Shown piece after piece: positions 32,305 to 39,732 of a DNA stretch of 43,291 nucleotides. Origin of the DNA: Streptomyces antimicrobicus (lineage in GTDB: Bacteria > Actinomycetota > Actinomycetes > Streptomycetales > Streptomycetaceae). Under the pieces are notes generated by a model that worked only from the letters and a program-made list of their open reading frames with translations, did not search any database and had not been told where the DNA came from. The position numbers and the translations under genes were made by a program. The stretch covers positions 1 to 43,291 of the forward strand of contig NZ_JAJAUY010000044.1 of NCBI RefSeq assembly GCF_020532625.1. The letters run 5' to 3'. Each line of letters starts with the position of its first letter. Position 1 is the stretch's first letter.

Positions 32305-33072
32305 ATGCGCGCCAAAGGCAGGCACCGTCGCCCCAAGAACAACGCGATCACCCGTCGGATCGCCGTCGCCGGTACCGGTGGCGCGGCCCTCGCGATGCCG
32401 CTGATCGGCGCCACCGCCGCCGAGGCGCAGCCGGCGGCCGCCGCGCAGGCGCCGCAGGTCATGGCCATGACGAAGACCGCGCAGGCCGTGGCGGCCGGGC
32501 AGCCGGCGAAGGCACCGGCCAAGGCGTCGGCCAAGCCGGTGATCTATTCGGTGGTCACGGGCGACACCCTTTCCGAGATCGCCCAGGAGCATTCCGTCAG
32601 CGGCGGCTGGCAGCAGCTGTACGCGGACAACAAGGCGCTCATCGGCAGCGACCCCTCGGTGATCCGGCCGGGTCTGAAGCTGACGATCGGCGGCCCCGCC
32701 AAGGCGGCCCCCGCGGTCGTCCAGGCCGCCGCTGCGCCGGCGAAGTCGTACCCGAACAACCTCGACGGCTGGATCCGCGAGTCCCTGGACGTCATGGCCA
32801 AGCACGGAATTCCCGGCACCTACCACGGGATCCACCGCAACGTGATGCGCGAGTCCTCGGGCAACCCGCGCGCCATCAACCTCTGGGACTCCAACGCCGC
32901 GGCCGGCATCCCCTCGAAGGGCCTGCTCCAGGTCATCGACCCGACCTTCAAGGCGTACCACGTCCCCGGCACCTCGCTGGACTCGTACGACCCGGTCGCC
33001 AACATCACCGCGGCGTGCAACTACGCGGCCGCCCGCTACGGCTCCATCGACAACGTCTTCGGCGCCTACTGA
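32305..33072 (+). CDS. Secreted LysM + lytic transglycosylase (SLT) peptidoglycan hydrolase
   Basis: 255 residues. Basic N-terminus and signal peptide (about 1-41, ending AAEAQ), an Ala/Lys/Pro-rich linker, a LysM domain (about 80-128: YSVVTGDTLSEIAQEHSV to GLKLTI), a second linker, and an SLT-type catalytic domain (about 150-255) with the catalytic Glu183 in RNVMRESSGNPRAINLWDSNA and the phrases KGLLQVIDPTFKAYH and NITAACNYAAARYGS. LysM binds cell-wall glycans; the SLT domain cleaves the MurNAc-GlcNAc bond to 1,6-anhydro ends. In Streptomyces such enzymes act in germination and hyphal growth. ATG 32305 has GAGGA 8 nt upstream. Confidence 0.94.
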   Translation: MRAKGRHRRPKNNAITRRIAVAGTGGAALAMPLIGATAAEAQPAAAAQAPQVMAMTKTAQAVAAGQPAKAPAKASAKPVIYSVVTGDTLSEIAQEHSVSGGWQQLYADNKALIGSDPSVIRPGLKLTIGGPAKAAPAVVQAAAAPAKSYPNNLDGWIRESLDVMAKHGIPGTYHGIHRNVMRESSGNPRAINLWDSNAAAGIPSKGLLQVIDPTFKAYHVPGTSLDSYDPVANITAACNYAAARYGSIDNVFGAY

Positions 33073-33102
33073 TCCCACCGACCGCCCGCCGATCCCCCGT
33101 CA

Positions 33103-33127
33103 GGGCCGGGCGGCCACCGCCCGGCCC
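33103..33127. terminator. Bidirectional terminator
   Basis: GGGCCGGGCGG (33103-33113) pairs perfectly with CCGCCCGGCCC (33117-33127) over a 3-nt loop, between convergent genes ending at 33072 and 33146. Confidence 0.85.
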
Positions 33128-33145
33128 GTGGGCCCGGCGTGATCG

Positions 33146-34762
33146 TCAGCAGCGGAGGTGGTCCTCCGTCAGCGTGCCCTGGGTGGTGCGCAGGGTGCGG
33201 TCGTGGCAGGTGGTCGGGGTGTGCAGGCGGTAGCGGGTGGTCGTGGTGCCGACCGCGTGGCGCTGGTCCCGCGGGACGCCCGTCGTGTACGTCGCGTCGC
33301 CCTCGTAGGTGTGGTCGCGCAGGCTCCGGCTCGGGAGGCGACCCGGGCGGGTGGTGCGGGTGTCGGCCCGGTCGGTCAGGGCGAGGACCGTGCGCAGACG
33401 GGCGTCCGTGCCGATCGTGGTCGTGCCGTCCATCGTGTAGGTGCGCTCCGTGCGCACCACCGTGCCATGGCCGGAGGTCACCGTCTCCTCGTCGGTCCAG
33501 GTGGCCCGGAGCGCGTCCCGGTTCTCGCCCTCCGTCCAGCGGTGCACCGAGGTGGTGCGCACGGACCGGCCGACCGTGGTGACGACCCGCCCGTGGGAGG
33601 TGTCGAGGTAGCCCGCGACCGTGAGGCGGTGCCCGCCCTCGGTGTCCAGGCGGTGCTCCTGCGGACCCGGGGTCCAGCGCGAGGAGTTGGCCGGATCGCT
33701 CTGCTCGTGCCGGGTCAGCGCGCCGGGCACGACCGCGCGGCCGGCGTCCTGCCACAGCAGCAGGTTGGTCGGCGTGCTCCAGCCGCTCTGCCCCGCCGGC
33801 ACCCCGGCGACGGAGACGTCGACCGCGTGCGGCCGGCCGTCGTTGAGCAGCGCCGCGAACGGCGTGAGGTCGTACACCACCGGCTGGACGTCGAAGGCGC
33901 GCGGCCCGGGCGTGACGTACCACAGGAACGGGTTCGACCAGCCGCCGGTCCACACCGTCGGGAACGGCGCCGCGATCCCGGCGAGGGTCCCGTCGACGCG
34001 GATCTGCACCTCGCGGTAGGGGCCGTCGGCCGCCTTGCACGAGTACGGGGCCGCGTCCGGGGTGGTCATGTACCAGTACTCCTCGCAGCCGCCGCCCGAC
34101 CCCGTCGCGTAGACCTCGGCTAGGAGCCGTTCGGTGTTGCGCGGGGTGGTGACCGGGGTGCCCGCCGTGACCGGGACGACCCGGTCGGGCACCTCGTCGC
34201 GGCCGGCGGGCCGGGTGCGGCCCTCGGCGGCGTAGAAGGTCAGCGTCACCTTGACGTCGATGACGCCCGTGTACGTGTCGTTCACGACGTTGCCGATGAG
34301 CATCTCGACCGGCTGCGCACGGCGGAAGGTCTGCGCGTAGCGGGTGACGTCCTTCTCCACGGACCACTGGATCCCGTCGGGCGACGGTTGCGGGGTGGAG
34401 GTCCGCAGGATCTCGACCCCGCCCATGGAGAGGTACCCGAGCCGGTCGTACTGGCGGCCCTTGACCTTGCCGTCGAGGCGGAGCACGACCTCGGCCCAGG
34501 GGCCGGCGCAGTCGGCGGGCGGAGTGTAGCGGCCCGTGTACGGGGTGAAGTCGCGGAACTGCGCCTCGGCCACCGTGATCTCGCAGGACCGGGTCGACGG
34601 GCGTTCGACCGGCGGGTCGGCGGTCAGCGGGTCGTGCCAGTCGCTGCCGAACTCGGCAGGCGGGGTCGGTCCCCCGGCCGCCGCGGCGGGCCCGGCCGCC
34701 GTCAGGGCGCCGGCGGCCAGCAGCAGCGCGCCGAGCATGCTCATGATCCTCGTTCGTGTCAT
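33146..34762 (-). CDS. Secreted PNGase A-like peptide-N4-(N-acetylglucosaminyl)asparagine amidase family protein
   Basis: 538 residues. Signal peptide (about 1-28, AAGPAAAAG). The middle of the N-terminal half carries the PNGase A family pattern: CEITVAEAQFRDFTPYTGRYTPPADCAGPWAEVVLRLDGKVKGRQYDR, GGVEILRTSTPQP and WSVEKDVTRYAQTF. The C-terminal half is rich in Thr/Arg and beta-strand-like repeats. Plant and bacterial members release N-glycans from Asn; here it would act outside the cell, perhaps on host or environmental glycoproteins. ATG 34762 is preferred because it supplies a basic n-region; ATG 34738 has a better ribosome binding site (GAGGA) but no basic residues. Confidence 0.82.
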   Translation of the reverse strand: MTRTRIMSMLGALLLAAGALTAAGPAAAAGGPTPPAEFGSDWHDPLTADPPVERPSTRSCEITVAEAQFRDFTPYTGRYTPPADCAGPWAEVVLRLDGKVKGRQYDRLGYLSMGGVEILRTSTPQPSPDGIQWSVEKDVTRYAQTFRRAQPVEMLIGNVVNDTYTGVIDVKVTLTFYAAEGRTRPAGRDEVPDRVVPVTAGTPVTTPRNTERLLAEVYATGSGGGCEEYWYMTTPDAAPYSCKAADGPYREVQIRVDGTLAGIAAPFPTVWTGGWSNPFLWYVTPGPRAFDVQPVVYDLTPFAALLNDGRPHAVDVSVAGVPAGQSGWSTPTNLLLWQDAGRAVVPGALTRHEQSDPANSSRWTPGPQEHRLDTEGGHRLTVAGYLDTSHGRVVTTVGRSVRTTSVHRWTEGENRDALRATWTDEETVTSGHGTVVRTERTYTMDGTTTIGTDARLRTVLALTDRADTRTTRPGRLPSRSLRDHTYEGDATYTTGVPRDQRHAVGTTTTRYRLHTPTTCHDRTLRTTQGTLTEDHLRC

Positions 34763-34881
34763 GGCCCCGCAGTGAAGCGCGGCCCGGCGGCGTCCGCCAG
34801 GGTCCGGGCCCGGCCCTGGCGTGATCCGGCCGCACCCGTACGGCGGAGTGTGGGCGCGGTCGGAGCGGGTAACCGCGCGGC

Positions 34882-36123
34882 ATGAGGCCAGTGATCGACA
34901 GCACGGTCCCCCTCCTGCTGCGGGGCTACGCGTGGCTGCCCGCCAAGCGCCGGCGCGCCGGCGACGACGGCGGGGGGCTGGTGCGCGCCCGGCTGCTGGG
35001 CAGGCCCGCGGTCTTCCTCCACGGACCGGCGGCGGTGCGTTTCTTCTACGACGAGCACCACGTGCGCCGCGGCGGCGCCCTGCCCGAACCGGTGCTGGAC
35101 ACGCTCTTCGGCCAGGGCGCCGTCCACACGCTCGACGGGGACGCCCACCGGATCCGCAAGGCCCTGTTCACCGAGCTGCTGATGGACCCCGAGGCCGTCG
35201 CCACGCTCACCGACACCGTCGTACGGCACTGGCGGGAAGCCGCGGCGCGCTGGTCCGAGCGGTCCCGGGTGACCCTCTTCGACGAGGTGGCGGTGGTCCT
35301 GGCGACGGCCGTGTGCGCCTGGGCCGGGCTGCCGCACACCGGCCGCGCGGCCGCCCGGCTCGCGCGGGACTGCGTGGCGATGGTCGACGGCTTCGCCACG
35401 CCCGGACCGCGCCACTGGCGGGCCCGCCGGGCCCGGGCGCGGCAGGAGCGGGTCCTCGCCCGGACGGTCGAGCGGGCCCGGGCCCAGGGGGCGCGGGGGA
35501 AGGTGCTGGAGCGGGTGGCCGGGCAGCGCGACGCCGACGGCGAGCTGCTGGACGCGCGCACGGCGGCGGTGGAGCTGCTGAACATCGTCCGTCCGACCGT
35601 CGCCCTCGCCTGGTTCGTCACCTTCGGCGCGCACGCCCTGCACCGGCACCCGGAGCTGCGCGACGAACTGCGGGCGGCCCAGGAGCCCTCGTTCGAGACG
35701 GCGTTCGCGCACGAGGTGCGCCGCTTCTACCCCTTCGCCCCGTTCGTCGGCGGGCGGGCCGTGACCGACCTGACCTGGGGCGGCGAACCGATCGCGAAGG
35801 ACAGCATGGTGCTGCTCGACCTGTACGGGCAGAACCACGACCCCGCCCTGTGGGAGCAGCCGTACCGCTTCGACCCGCGCCGGTTCCTGGGCCGGCCGCC
35901 CGGTCGCGACGAGCTGGTGCCGCAGGGCGGCGGGGACGCGCGCGGCGGCCACCGCTGCCCGGGCGAGGACGTGGCCGTGCAGGTGGTGGGAGCGCTGTGC
36001 ACGGAGCTGGCACGGATGGAGTTCGACGTGCCCCAGGAGCAGGACCTGCGGATCCCGCTGCACCGGATCCCGACCCGGCCGCGCAGCGGATTCGTGATCG
36101 CCACCGTCCCGACGGGAGGCTGA
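34882..36123 (+). CDS. CYP152-type cytochrome P450 (fatty-acid peroxygenase / decarboxylase)
   Basis: 413 residues. The heme ligand Cys359 lies in PQGGGDARGGHRCPGEDVAV, the GGGD...HRC(P/A)GE form of CYP152. Arg237-Pro238 (NIVRPTVALAWFVTFGAHAL) matches the carboxylate-binding Arg-Pro of CYP152 enzymes, which replaces the usual acid-alcohol pair, so the enzyme probably uses H2O2. The distal pocket has Phe76 and His82 (TLFGQGAVHTLDGDAH), equivalent to Phe79/His85 of OleT(JE), which makes terminal alkenes, rather than Gln85 of P450-BSbeta. Soluble. It is followed 2 nt later by the HAD gene, with which it is coupled. No redox partner is nearby, as expected for a peroxygenase. Confidence 0.9.
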   Translation: MRPVIDSTVPLLLRGYAWLPAKRRRAGDDGGGLVRARLLGRPAVFLHGPAAVRFFYDEHHVRRGGALPEPVLDTLFGQGAVHTLDGDAHRIRKALFTELLMDPEAVATLTDTVVRHWREAAARWSERSRVTLFDEVAVVLATAVCAWAGLPHTGRAAARLARDCVAMVDGFATPGPRHWRARRARARQERVLARTVERARAQGARGKVLERVAGQRDADGELLDARTAAVELLNIVRPTVALAWFVTFGAHALHRHPELRDELRAAQEPSFETAFAHEVRRFYPFAPFVGGRAVTDLTWGGEPIAKDSMVLLDLYGQNHDPALWEQPYRFDPRRFLGRPPGRDELVPQGGGDARGGHRCPGEDVAVQVVGALCTELARMEFDVPQEQDLRIPLHRIPTRPRSGFVIATVPTGG

Positions 36124-36125
36124 CC

Positions 36126-36875
36126 ATGCAGCGGGCCGCGCTGTTCGACGTGGACGGCACCCTGACCGACACCACGTACCTGCACGTGACGGCCTGGTTC
36201 GAGGCCCTGCGCCAGGCCGGGCACAGGGTCCCGATGCGGGCCGTGCACCGGGCCGTCGGGCTGCCGTCGAAGGACCTGCTGGCCCATCTGCTGGGCGAGG
36301 ACCGGGACCCGGACCAGGACGAGCAGCTGACTGCCGCTCACGACGCCCTGTACGCCACGTGGTTCGAGCGGTTGCCGGCCCTGGAGGGGGCGGGCGACCT
36401 GCTGCGGCGGCTCGACGGGCTCGGGTGGACCGTGGTCCTGGTGACCTCGGCCTCCGGCACCGAGCTGGAGGCGCTGCGCGCGGCCATCGACGCCGATCCC
36501 GTCATCGCGGCCACCACCAGCGCGGACGAGGTCTCGCGGGGCAAGCCGGATCCCGAGCCGGTCCACCGCGGGCTGGAGCTGGCCGGGGTCCGGCCGGAGC
36601 GCGGGGTCTTCGTCGGGGACTCCGTATGGGACATGGAGGCGGGGGTGCGGGCCGGGGTGACCTGCGTCGGCCTGTTGTCCGGGGGCATTCCGGAGCCGGA
36701 CCTGAGGCGGGCGGGCGCCTCGGCGGTCTACGCGCATCCGGCGGAGCTGCTGGCCCGGCTGGAGGAGAGCCCGTTCGCGAGCGGGTCCGCCGACCCGTCC
36801 GCGAGCCCGTCCGCGAGCCCGTCCGCGAGCCCGTCCGGGAGCCCGTCCGGGAAGGCGGCGCCGAGCGCGCCGTAG
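36126..36875 (+). CDS. HAD-superfamily hydrolase (phosphoglycolate-phosphatase-like)
   Basis: 249 residues. HAD motifs: I FDVDGTLTD (Asp8, Asp10), II VTSAS (Thr/Ser), III GKPDPEPV (Lys), IV FVGDSVWDMEAGVRAG. With a helical cap after motif I (subclass I), it should remove a phosphate from a small molecule (beta-phosphoglucomutase-like proteins are another option). The start is ATG 36126, 2 nt after the P450 stop, with GGAGG upstream. The last about 27 residues are a Ser/Pro/Ala tail (ADPSASPSASPSASPSGSPS) encoded by 12-bp tandem repeats, odd for a cytosolic enzyme. Substrate unknown. Confidence 0.92.
   Translation: MQRAALFDVDGTLTDTTYLHVTAWFEALRQAGHRVPMRAVHRAVGLPSKDLLAHLLGEDRDPDQDEQLTAAHDALYATWFERLPALEGAGDLLRRLDGLGWTVVLVTSASGTELEALRAAIDADPVIAATTSADEVSRGKPDPEPVHRGLELAGVRPERGVFVGDSVWDMEAGVRAGVTCVGLLSGGIPEPDLRRAGASAVYAHPAELLARLEESPFASGSADPSASPSASPSASPSGSPSGKAAPSAP
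36795..36854 (+). repeat. 12-bp tandem repeats encoding the Ser/Pro tail of the HAD protein
   Basis: Nearly five copies of CCGTCCGCGAGC (36795-36806, 36807-36818, 36819-36830, then two variants with GGGA) encode the repeated PSAS/PSGS units. Confidence 0.85.
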
Positions 36876-36936
36876 CGGGGCCGCCGGCAGCCGCCGCCCG
36901 CCCGGCCCGCAGCCGCCCGGCCCGGCGGGGACGCGT

Positions 36937-36972
36937 CGTAGCGGCCCGCTCCGGAGGGGGCGGGCCGCTACG
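36937..36972. terminator. Bidirectional terminator between HAD and csbD-like genes
   Basis: GTAGCGGCCCGC (36938-36949) pairs perfectly with GCGGGCCGCTAC (36960-36971), extended by a flanking C-G pair, with further pairing in the loop. It ends convergent transcripts (stops at 36875 and 36993). Confidence 0.85.
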
Positions 36973-36992
36973 GTCGTGGAGCGGGGGCGGAC

Positions 36993-37187
36993 CTACATCG
37001 AGCGGCGCTTGTCGCGTGCCGTCTGCCGGGCGGTGTCGGACATGGCGTCCTCGACCTTGCCCTTCATCTTCTCGGTCTTGCCCTTCATCTTCATGCTCTC
37101 GTCGTCGGTCATGTCGCCGACGGTTTCCTTGACCTTGCCCTTGACCTGGTCCGCCTTGGCCTTGGCCTTGCCCTTCGCCTTGTCCAT
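36993..37187 (-). CDS. CsbD-family stress protein
   Basis: 64 residues, Lys/Met-rich and predicted helical: KGKAKAKADQVKGKVKETVGDMTDDESMKMKGKTEKMKGKVEDAM, the repeating KGK..KE..G pattern of the CsbD family. CsbD-like proteins are general-stress (often sigma-B-dependent) proteins of unknown biochemical role. ATG 37187 follows GGGAGAGG. Upstream is a hairpin that probably ends the acid phosphatase transcript; a GGGTAC within it resembles a sigma-B -10, but no partner -35 was seen. Confidence 0.85.
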   Translation of the reverse strand: MDKAKGKAKAKADQVKGKVKETVGDMTDDESMKMKGKTEKMKGKVEDAMSDTARQTARDKRRSM

Positions 37188-37240
37188 GACCTCTCCCTTC
37201 CGGAGTCGAGCGGCGCCGGATCGGGCGCCCGCTGGGCGGG

Positions 37241-37261
37241 TACCCGGCCGTTCGCCGGGTA
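37241..37261 (-). terminator. Hairpin between acid phosphatase and csbD-like genes
   Basis: TACCCGGC (37241-37248) and GCCGGGTA (37254-37261) form a perfect 8-bp stem with a 5-nt loop, 16 nt after the phosphatase stop. Confidence 0.65.
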
Positions 37262-37276
37262 TGCGCCCTTGCGGGC

Positions 37277-37948
37277 CTACGACAGCTTGCCGTCGTAGTC
37301 CGGCAGCTTCACCGTGCGCTCGGCGTGGCCGCCGACCAGGTCGCTGTGGTTGTTGCCGATGTTGGCGATGATCGTGTAGCCGCGGGCCTCGATCTCGGCG
37401 CGCTTGGCCGTCTTGTACGTGCTGACCTCGTGGAAGAGGTCGGGCAGGTCGCGCACGTAGAGGCCGGTCACCGGGTAGCCCACCTGCTTGAGGTTGTACA
37501 GGGTGAGCGACTCGATGATGCCCGGGCGGGCGGTGACGAAGAAGACGGCGACGCCGCGGGAGTGGGCGTACTGCACGAGGGCCCGGACCTTGGTGATGGC
37601 CGGGGTCGGGAAGGTCCAGAAGTAGTGGAAGTCCGTCTCCAGCGACGAGTTGTCGATGTCGAGGACCAGGGCCGGCTTCTCGCCCGGCCGCGCCGCCGCG
37701 ATGCGCTGCTCGATGTGCGGGCGGGCCTCGTCGACGACCGCGGCCACGTCGCGCTGCCAGGTCGCGTAGTCGATGCCGAGGATGGCCGCGTTGCCGCCGG
37801 GGGCGGACGCCTGCGCGACCGCCACGGGGGCGGGGGCCGGGGCGGTGGCGGCCTGGGCGGCGGTGGCCGGGACCAGGGTGAGCACGGCGGTCGCCGCGGC
37901 CGCGGCGACGGCCGAACGGGAGGTGCGGGGGCGGGAGGGCATCTGCAT
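37277..37948 (-). CDS. Secreted acid phosphatase (HAD superfamily, class B-like)
   Basis: 223 residues. Signal peptide (about 1-34, ATAAQAATA). The HAD nucleophile motif is ALVLDIDNSSLETDFHYF (DxDNSSL; class B and related acid phosphatases), followed by VFFVTARPGIIESLTL (motif II) and a late ANIGNNHSDLVGG (motif IV variant). It would hydrolyse phosphate monoesters outside the cell. ATG 37948 has GAGGAG 8 nt upstream; a second ATG lies two codons in. A PHO-box-like array lies about 120-150 nt upstream, consistent with phosphate-starvation control by PhoP. Confidence 0.9.
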   Translation of the reverse strand: MQMPSRPRTSRSAVAAAAATAVLTLVPATAAQAATAPAPAPVAVAQASAPGGNAAILGIDYATWQRDVAAVVDEARPHIEQRIAAARPGEKPALVLDIDNSSLETDFHYFWTFPTPAITKVRALVQYAHSRGVAVFFVTARPGIIESLTLYNLKQVGYPVTGLYVRDLPDLFHEVSTYKTAKRAEIEARGYTIIANIGNNHSDLVGGHAERTVKLPDYDGKLS

Positions 37949-38044
37949 GTGGGGGGCTCCTCGGTGGCGGCACGGGGGCGCGCCGCACCGGGGACCGGGC
38001 GACGCGCTCGCATTGGCATGAACGCAACCAAGAATCAGCGAGAA

Positions 38045-38097
38045 CCGGCCAGGAATCTACTGGCCGGTAAGGAACTTTTCGCGACCAGGAAGTGAAC
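38045..38097 (-). promoter_or_regulatory. PHO-box-like repeats and palindromic promoter of the acid phosphatase gene
   Basis: On the minus strand three 11-nt units, GTTCACTTCCT (38097-38087), GGTCGCGAAAA (38086-38076) and GTTCCTTACCG (38075-38065), lie in phase; the first and third match the GTTCA core of PHO-box repeats. A -10 TAGATT (38059-38054) follows, enclosed by the perfect inverted repeat CCGGCCAG (38067-38060) / CTGGCCGG (38052-38045). Confidence 0.6.
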
Positions 38098-38155
38098 CAA
38101 CGCCCCTACGGGGTGGGCGACTTCCGGGTGCTGCCCCGCCGTGCAGGGGGACGGA

Positions 38156-38551
38156 TCAGGACGGCCGGTAACGCAACGGATGGTCGGCCGGCACCTCGAC
38201 CAGGACGATCCGCACCCCGTCCGGGTCGGCGATCCACATCTCGATCAGCCCCCACGGCTCCTGCTGCGGCGGGCGCAGGACCTCCACCCCGCGCCCGCGC
38301 AGTTCCTCGTACGCCGCCCGTACGTCGGCCACCTGGAGCCAGAGCCGCAACCCCGGGGCCGTGGCCGTGGCCGGGTCGGCGCGGCCGGAGACCTCCAGGA
38401 AGCCACCGCCGAGGAAGTAGACCGTGCCCCGGTCGGGGCCGGTGCCGAACTCCCGGTGGACGGCGAGGCCGAGGGTCTCGCCGTAGAAGGCGCGGGAGCG
38501 TTCGGGATCGGTGGGGCGCAGCAGGACCCGGCTGCCGAGGACGTGCACCAT
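38156..38551 (-). CDS. VOC superfamily (glyoxalase/bleomycin-resistance-like) protein
   Basis: 131 residues, one paired beta-alpha-beta module. Phrases: LRPTDPERSRAFYGETLGLAVHREFG, GTVYFLGGGFLEVSG, LWLQVADVRAAYEELRGRGVEVLRPPQQEPWGL and MWIADPDGVRIVLVEVP. Metal ligands may include the Glu of FLEV and that of LVEV. Many such single-domain proteins have unknown substrates. ATG 38551 has TAGGTT 6 nt upstream and only GGGGG as a possible ribosome binding site. Downstream of the OYE gene but separated by hairpins. Confidence 0.85.
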   Translation of the reverse strand: MVHVLGSRVLLRPTDPERSRAFYGETLGLAVHREFGTGPDRGTVYFLGGGFLEVSGRADPATATAPGLRLWLQVADVRAAYEELRGRGVEVLRPPQQEPWGLIEMWIADPDGVRIVLVEVPADHPLRYRPS

Positions 38552-38567
38552 GCCCCCAACCTAGTGC

Positions 38568-38639
38568 GCGGAGCCGGCGTGCGCACGGCTCCGCCGGCGT
38601 GGCGCCGCCGGCCCGGCCCCGCCGGCACGGTGCCGGCGG
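38568..38639. terminator. Hairpin cluster between the OYE and VOC genes
   Basis: GCGGAGCCG (38568-38576) pairs with CGGCTCCGC (38586-38594), and CCGCCGGCAC (38619-38628) is separated by one base from its exact complement GTGCCGGCGG (38630-38639). These stems follow the OYE stop (38656) on the minus strand. Confidence 0.55.
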
Positions 38640-38655
38640 AGCGCGGCCCGGTCCG

Positions 38656-39717
38656 CTAGAGCGCCGGGTAGTCGGTGTAGCCGCGGGCGTCGCCGCCGTA
38701 GAACGTGGCCTGGTCCGGGGTGTTGTACGGCCCCTCGGCGCGCAGCCGGGCCGGCAGGTCGGGGTTGGCGAGGAAGAGGCTGCCGAAGGCGACGACGTCC
38801 GCCACGCCCTCCTCGACCAGGCCGAGGGCGCGGTGGTCGGTGGGACCGTCGGTGGCCGGGTTGAGGATCAGGCGACCGGAGAACTGCTCGCGCAGGGCGA
38901 GGGTGATCCCGCGGGTGCCCGCGGGCTCCATGATGTGCAGATAGGCGAGGCCCAGCTGGTCGATCTCCTTGACCAGCGCCTCGTACGTCGGGAGCGGGTC
39001 GGGCTCGTCGATGTCGTTGAAGGGGTTGCCGGGCGAGACCCGCAAGGCGGTGCGCTCGGCACCGATCTCGGCGGCCACGGCCTTGACCGTCTCGACGGCG
39101 AAGCGGATGCGGTTCTCGACGGTGCCGCCCCACTCGTCCGTGCGCCGATTGGTGCCGGGGGCCAGGAACTGGTGGATCAGGTAGCCGTTGGCGCCGTGCA
39201 GTTCGACGCCGTCGAAGCCGGCCTCGATCGCGTTGCGGGCGGCGCTCGCGTAGTCGGCGATCGTCTGCCGCACCTCCGCCGCGGTCAGCTCCCGCGGGGT
39301 GACGAAGTCCTGGGGACCCTCGGGGGTGAAGACCTGGCCCTTGGCGGCGACCGCGGAGGGGCCGACCGGCGTCAGGCCGTCCGGGAGCAGGGACGGGTGG
39401 CCGATCCGTCCGGTGTGCATGAGCTGCGCGAAGATCCGGCCGCCGGCGGCGTGCACGGCGTCGGTGACCCGGCGCCAGGCGGTGACCTGCTCGGCGCTGT
39501 GCAGGCCGGGCGTGAAGGGGTAGCCCTGACCGACCGGCGAGGGCTGGATGCCCTCGGTGACGATCAGCCCGGCGGAGGCGCGCTGGGCGTAGTACTCGGC
39601 GGTGAGCTCGGTCGGCACTCCCCCCGCTGCCGCGCGGCTGCGCGTCATCGGGGCCATGGCGATGCGGTTGGCGAGCTCGGCACCGCCGACGTGGATCGGG
39701 TCAAAAGCGCTGGTCAT
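38656..39717 (-). CDS. Old Yellow Enzyme family alkene reductase
   Basis: 353 residues. FMN barrel typical of OYE / N-ethylmaleimide reductases: NRIAMAPMTRSRA, AGLIVTEGIQPSPVGQGYPFTPG, FAQLMHTGRIGH, GFDGVELHGANGYLIHQFLAPGTNRRTDEWGG and GVADVVAFGSLFLANPDLPAR. The catalytic Tyr/His pair of OYEs is represented by HGANGYLIHQF. It reduces activated C=C bonds with NAD(P)H. The start is ATG 39717 with GAGGG 5 nt upstream; a longer in-frame GTG start (39729) would sit inside the operator. Divergent from the MarR gene, which probably represses it. Confidence 0.93.
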   Translation of the reverse strand: MTSAFDPIHVGGAELANRIAMAPMTRSRAAAGGVPTELTAEYYAQRASAGLIVTEGIQPSPVGQGYPFTPGLHSAEQVTAWRRVTDAVHAAGGRIFAQLMHTGRIGHPSLLPDGLTPVGPSAVAAKGQVFTPEGPQDFVTPRELTAAEVRQTIADYASAARNAIEAGFDGVELHGANGYLIHQFLAPGTNRRTDEWGGTVENRIRFAVETVKAVAAEIGAERTALRVSPGNPFNDIDEPDPLPTYEALVKEIDQLGLAYLHIMEPAGTRGITLALREQFSGRLILNPATDGPTDHRALGLVEEGVADVVAFGSLFLANPDLPARLRAEGPYNTPDQATFYGGDARGYTDYPAL

Positions 39718-39732
39718 GACTGCCCTCACAGG

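Noticed and set aside
37188..37276. Sigma-B promoter of the csbD-like gene (GGGTAC)
   Set aside because: The hexamer is part of a perfect terminator hairpin and no GTTT-like -35 is correctly spaced.
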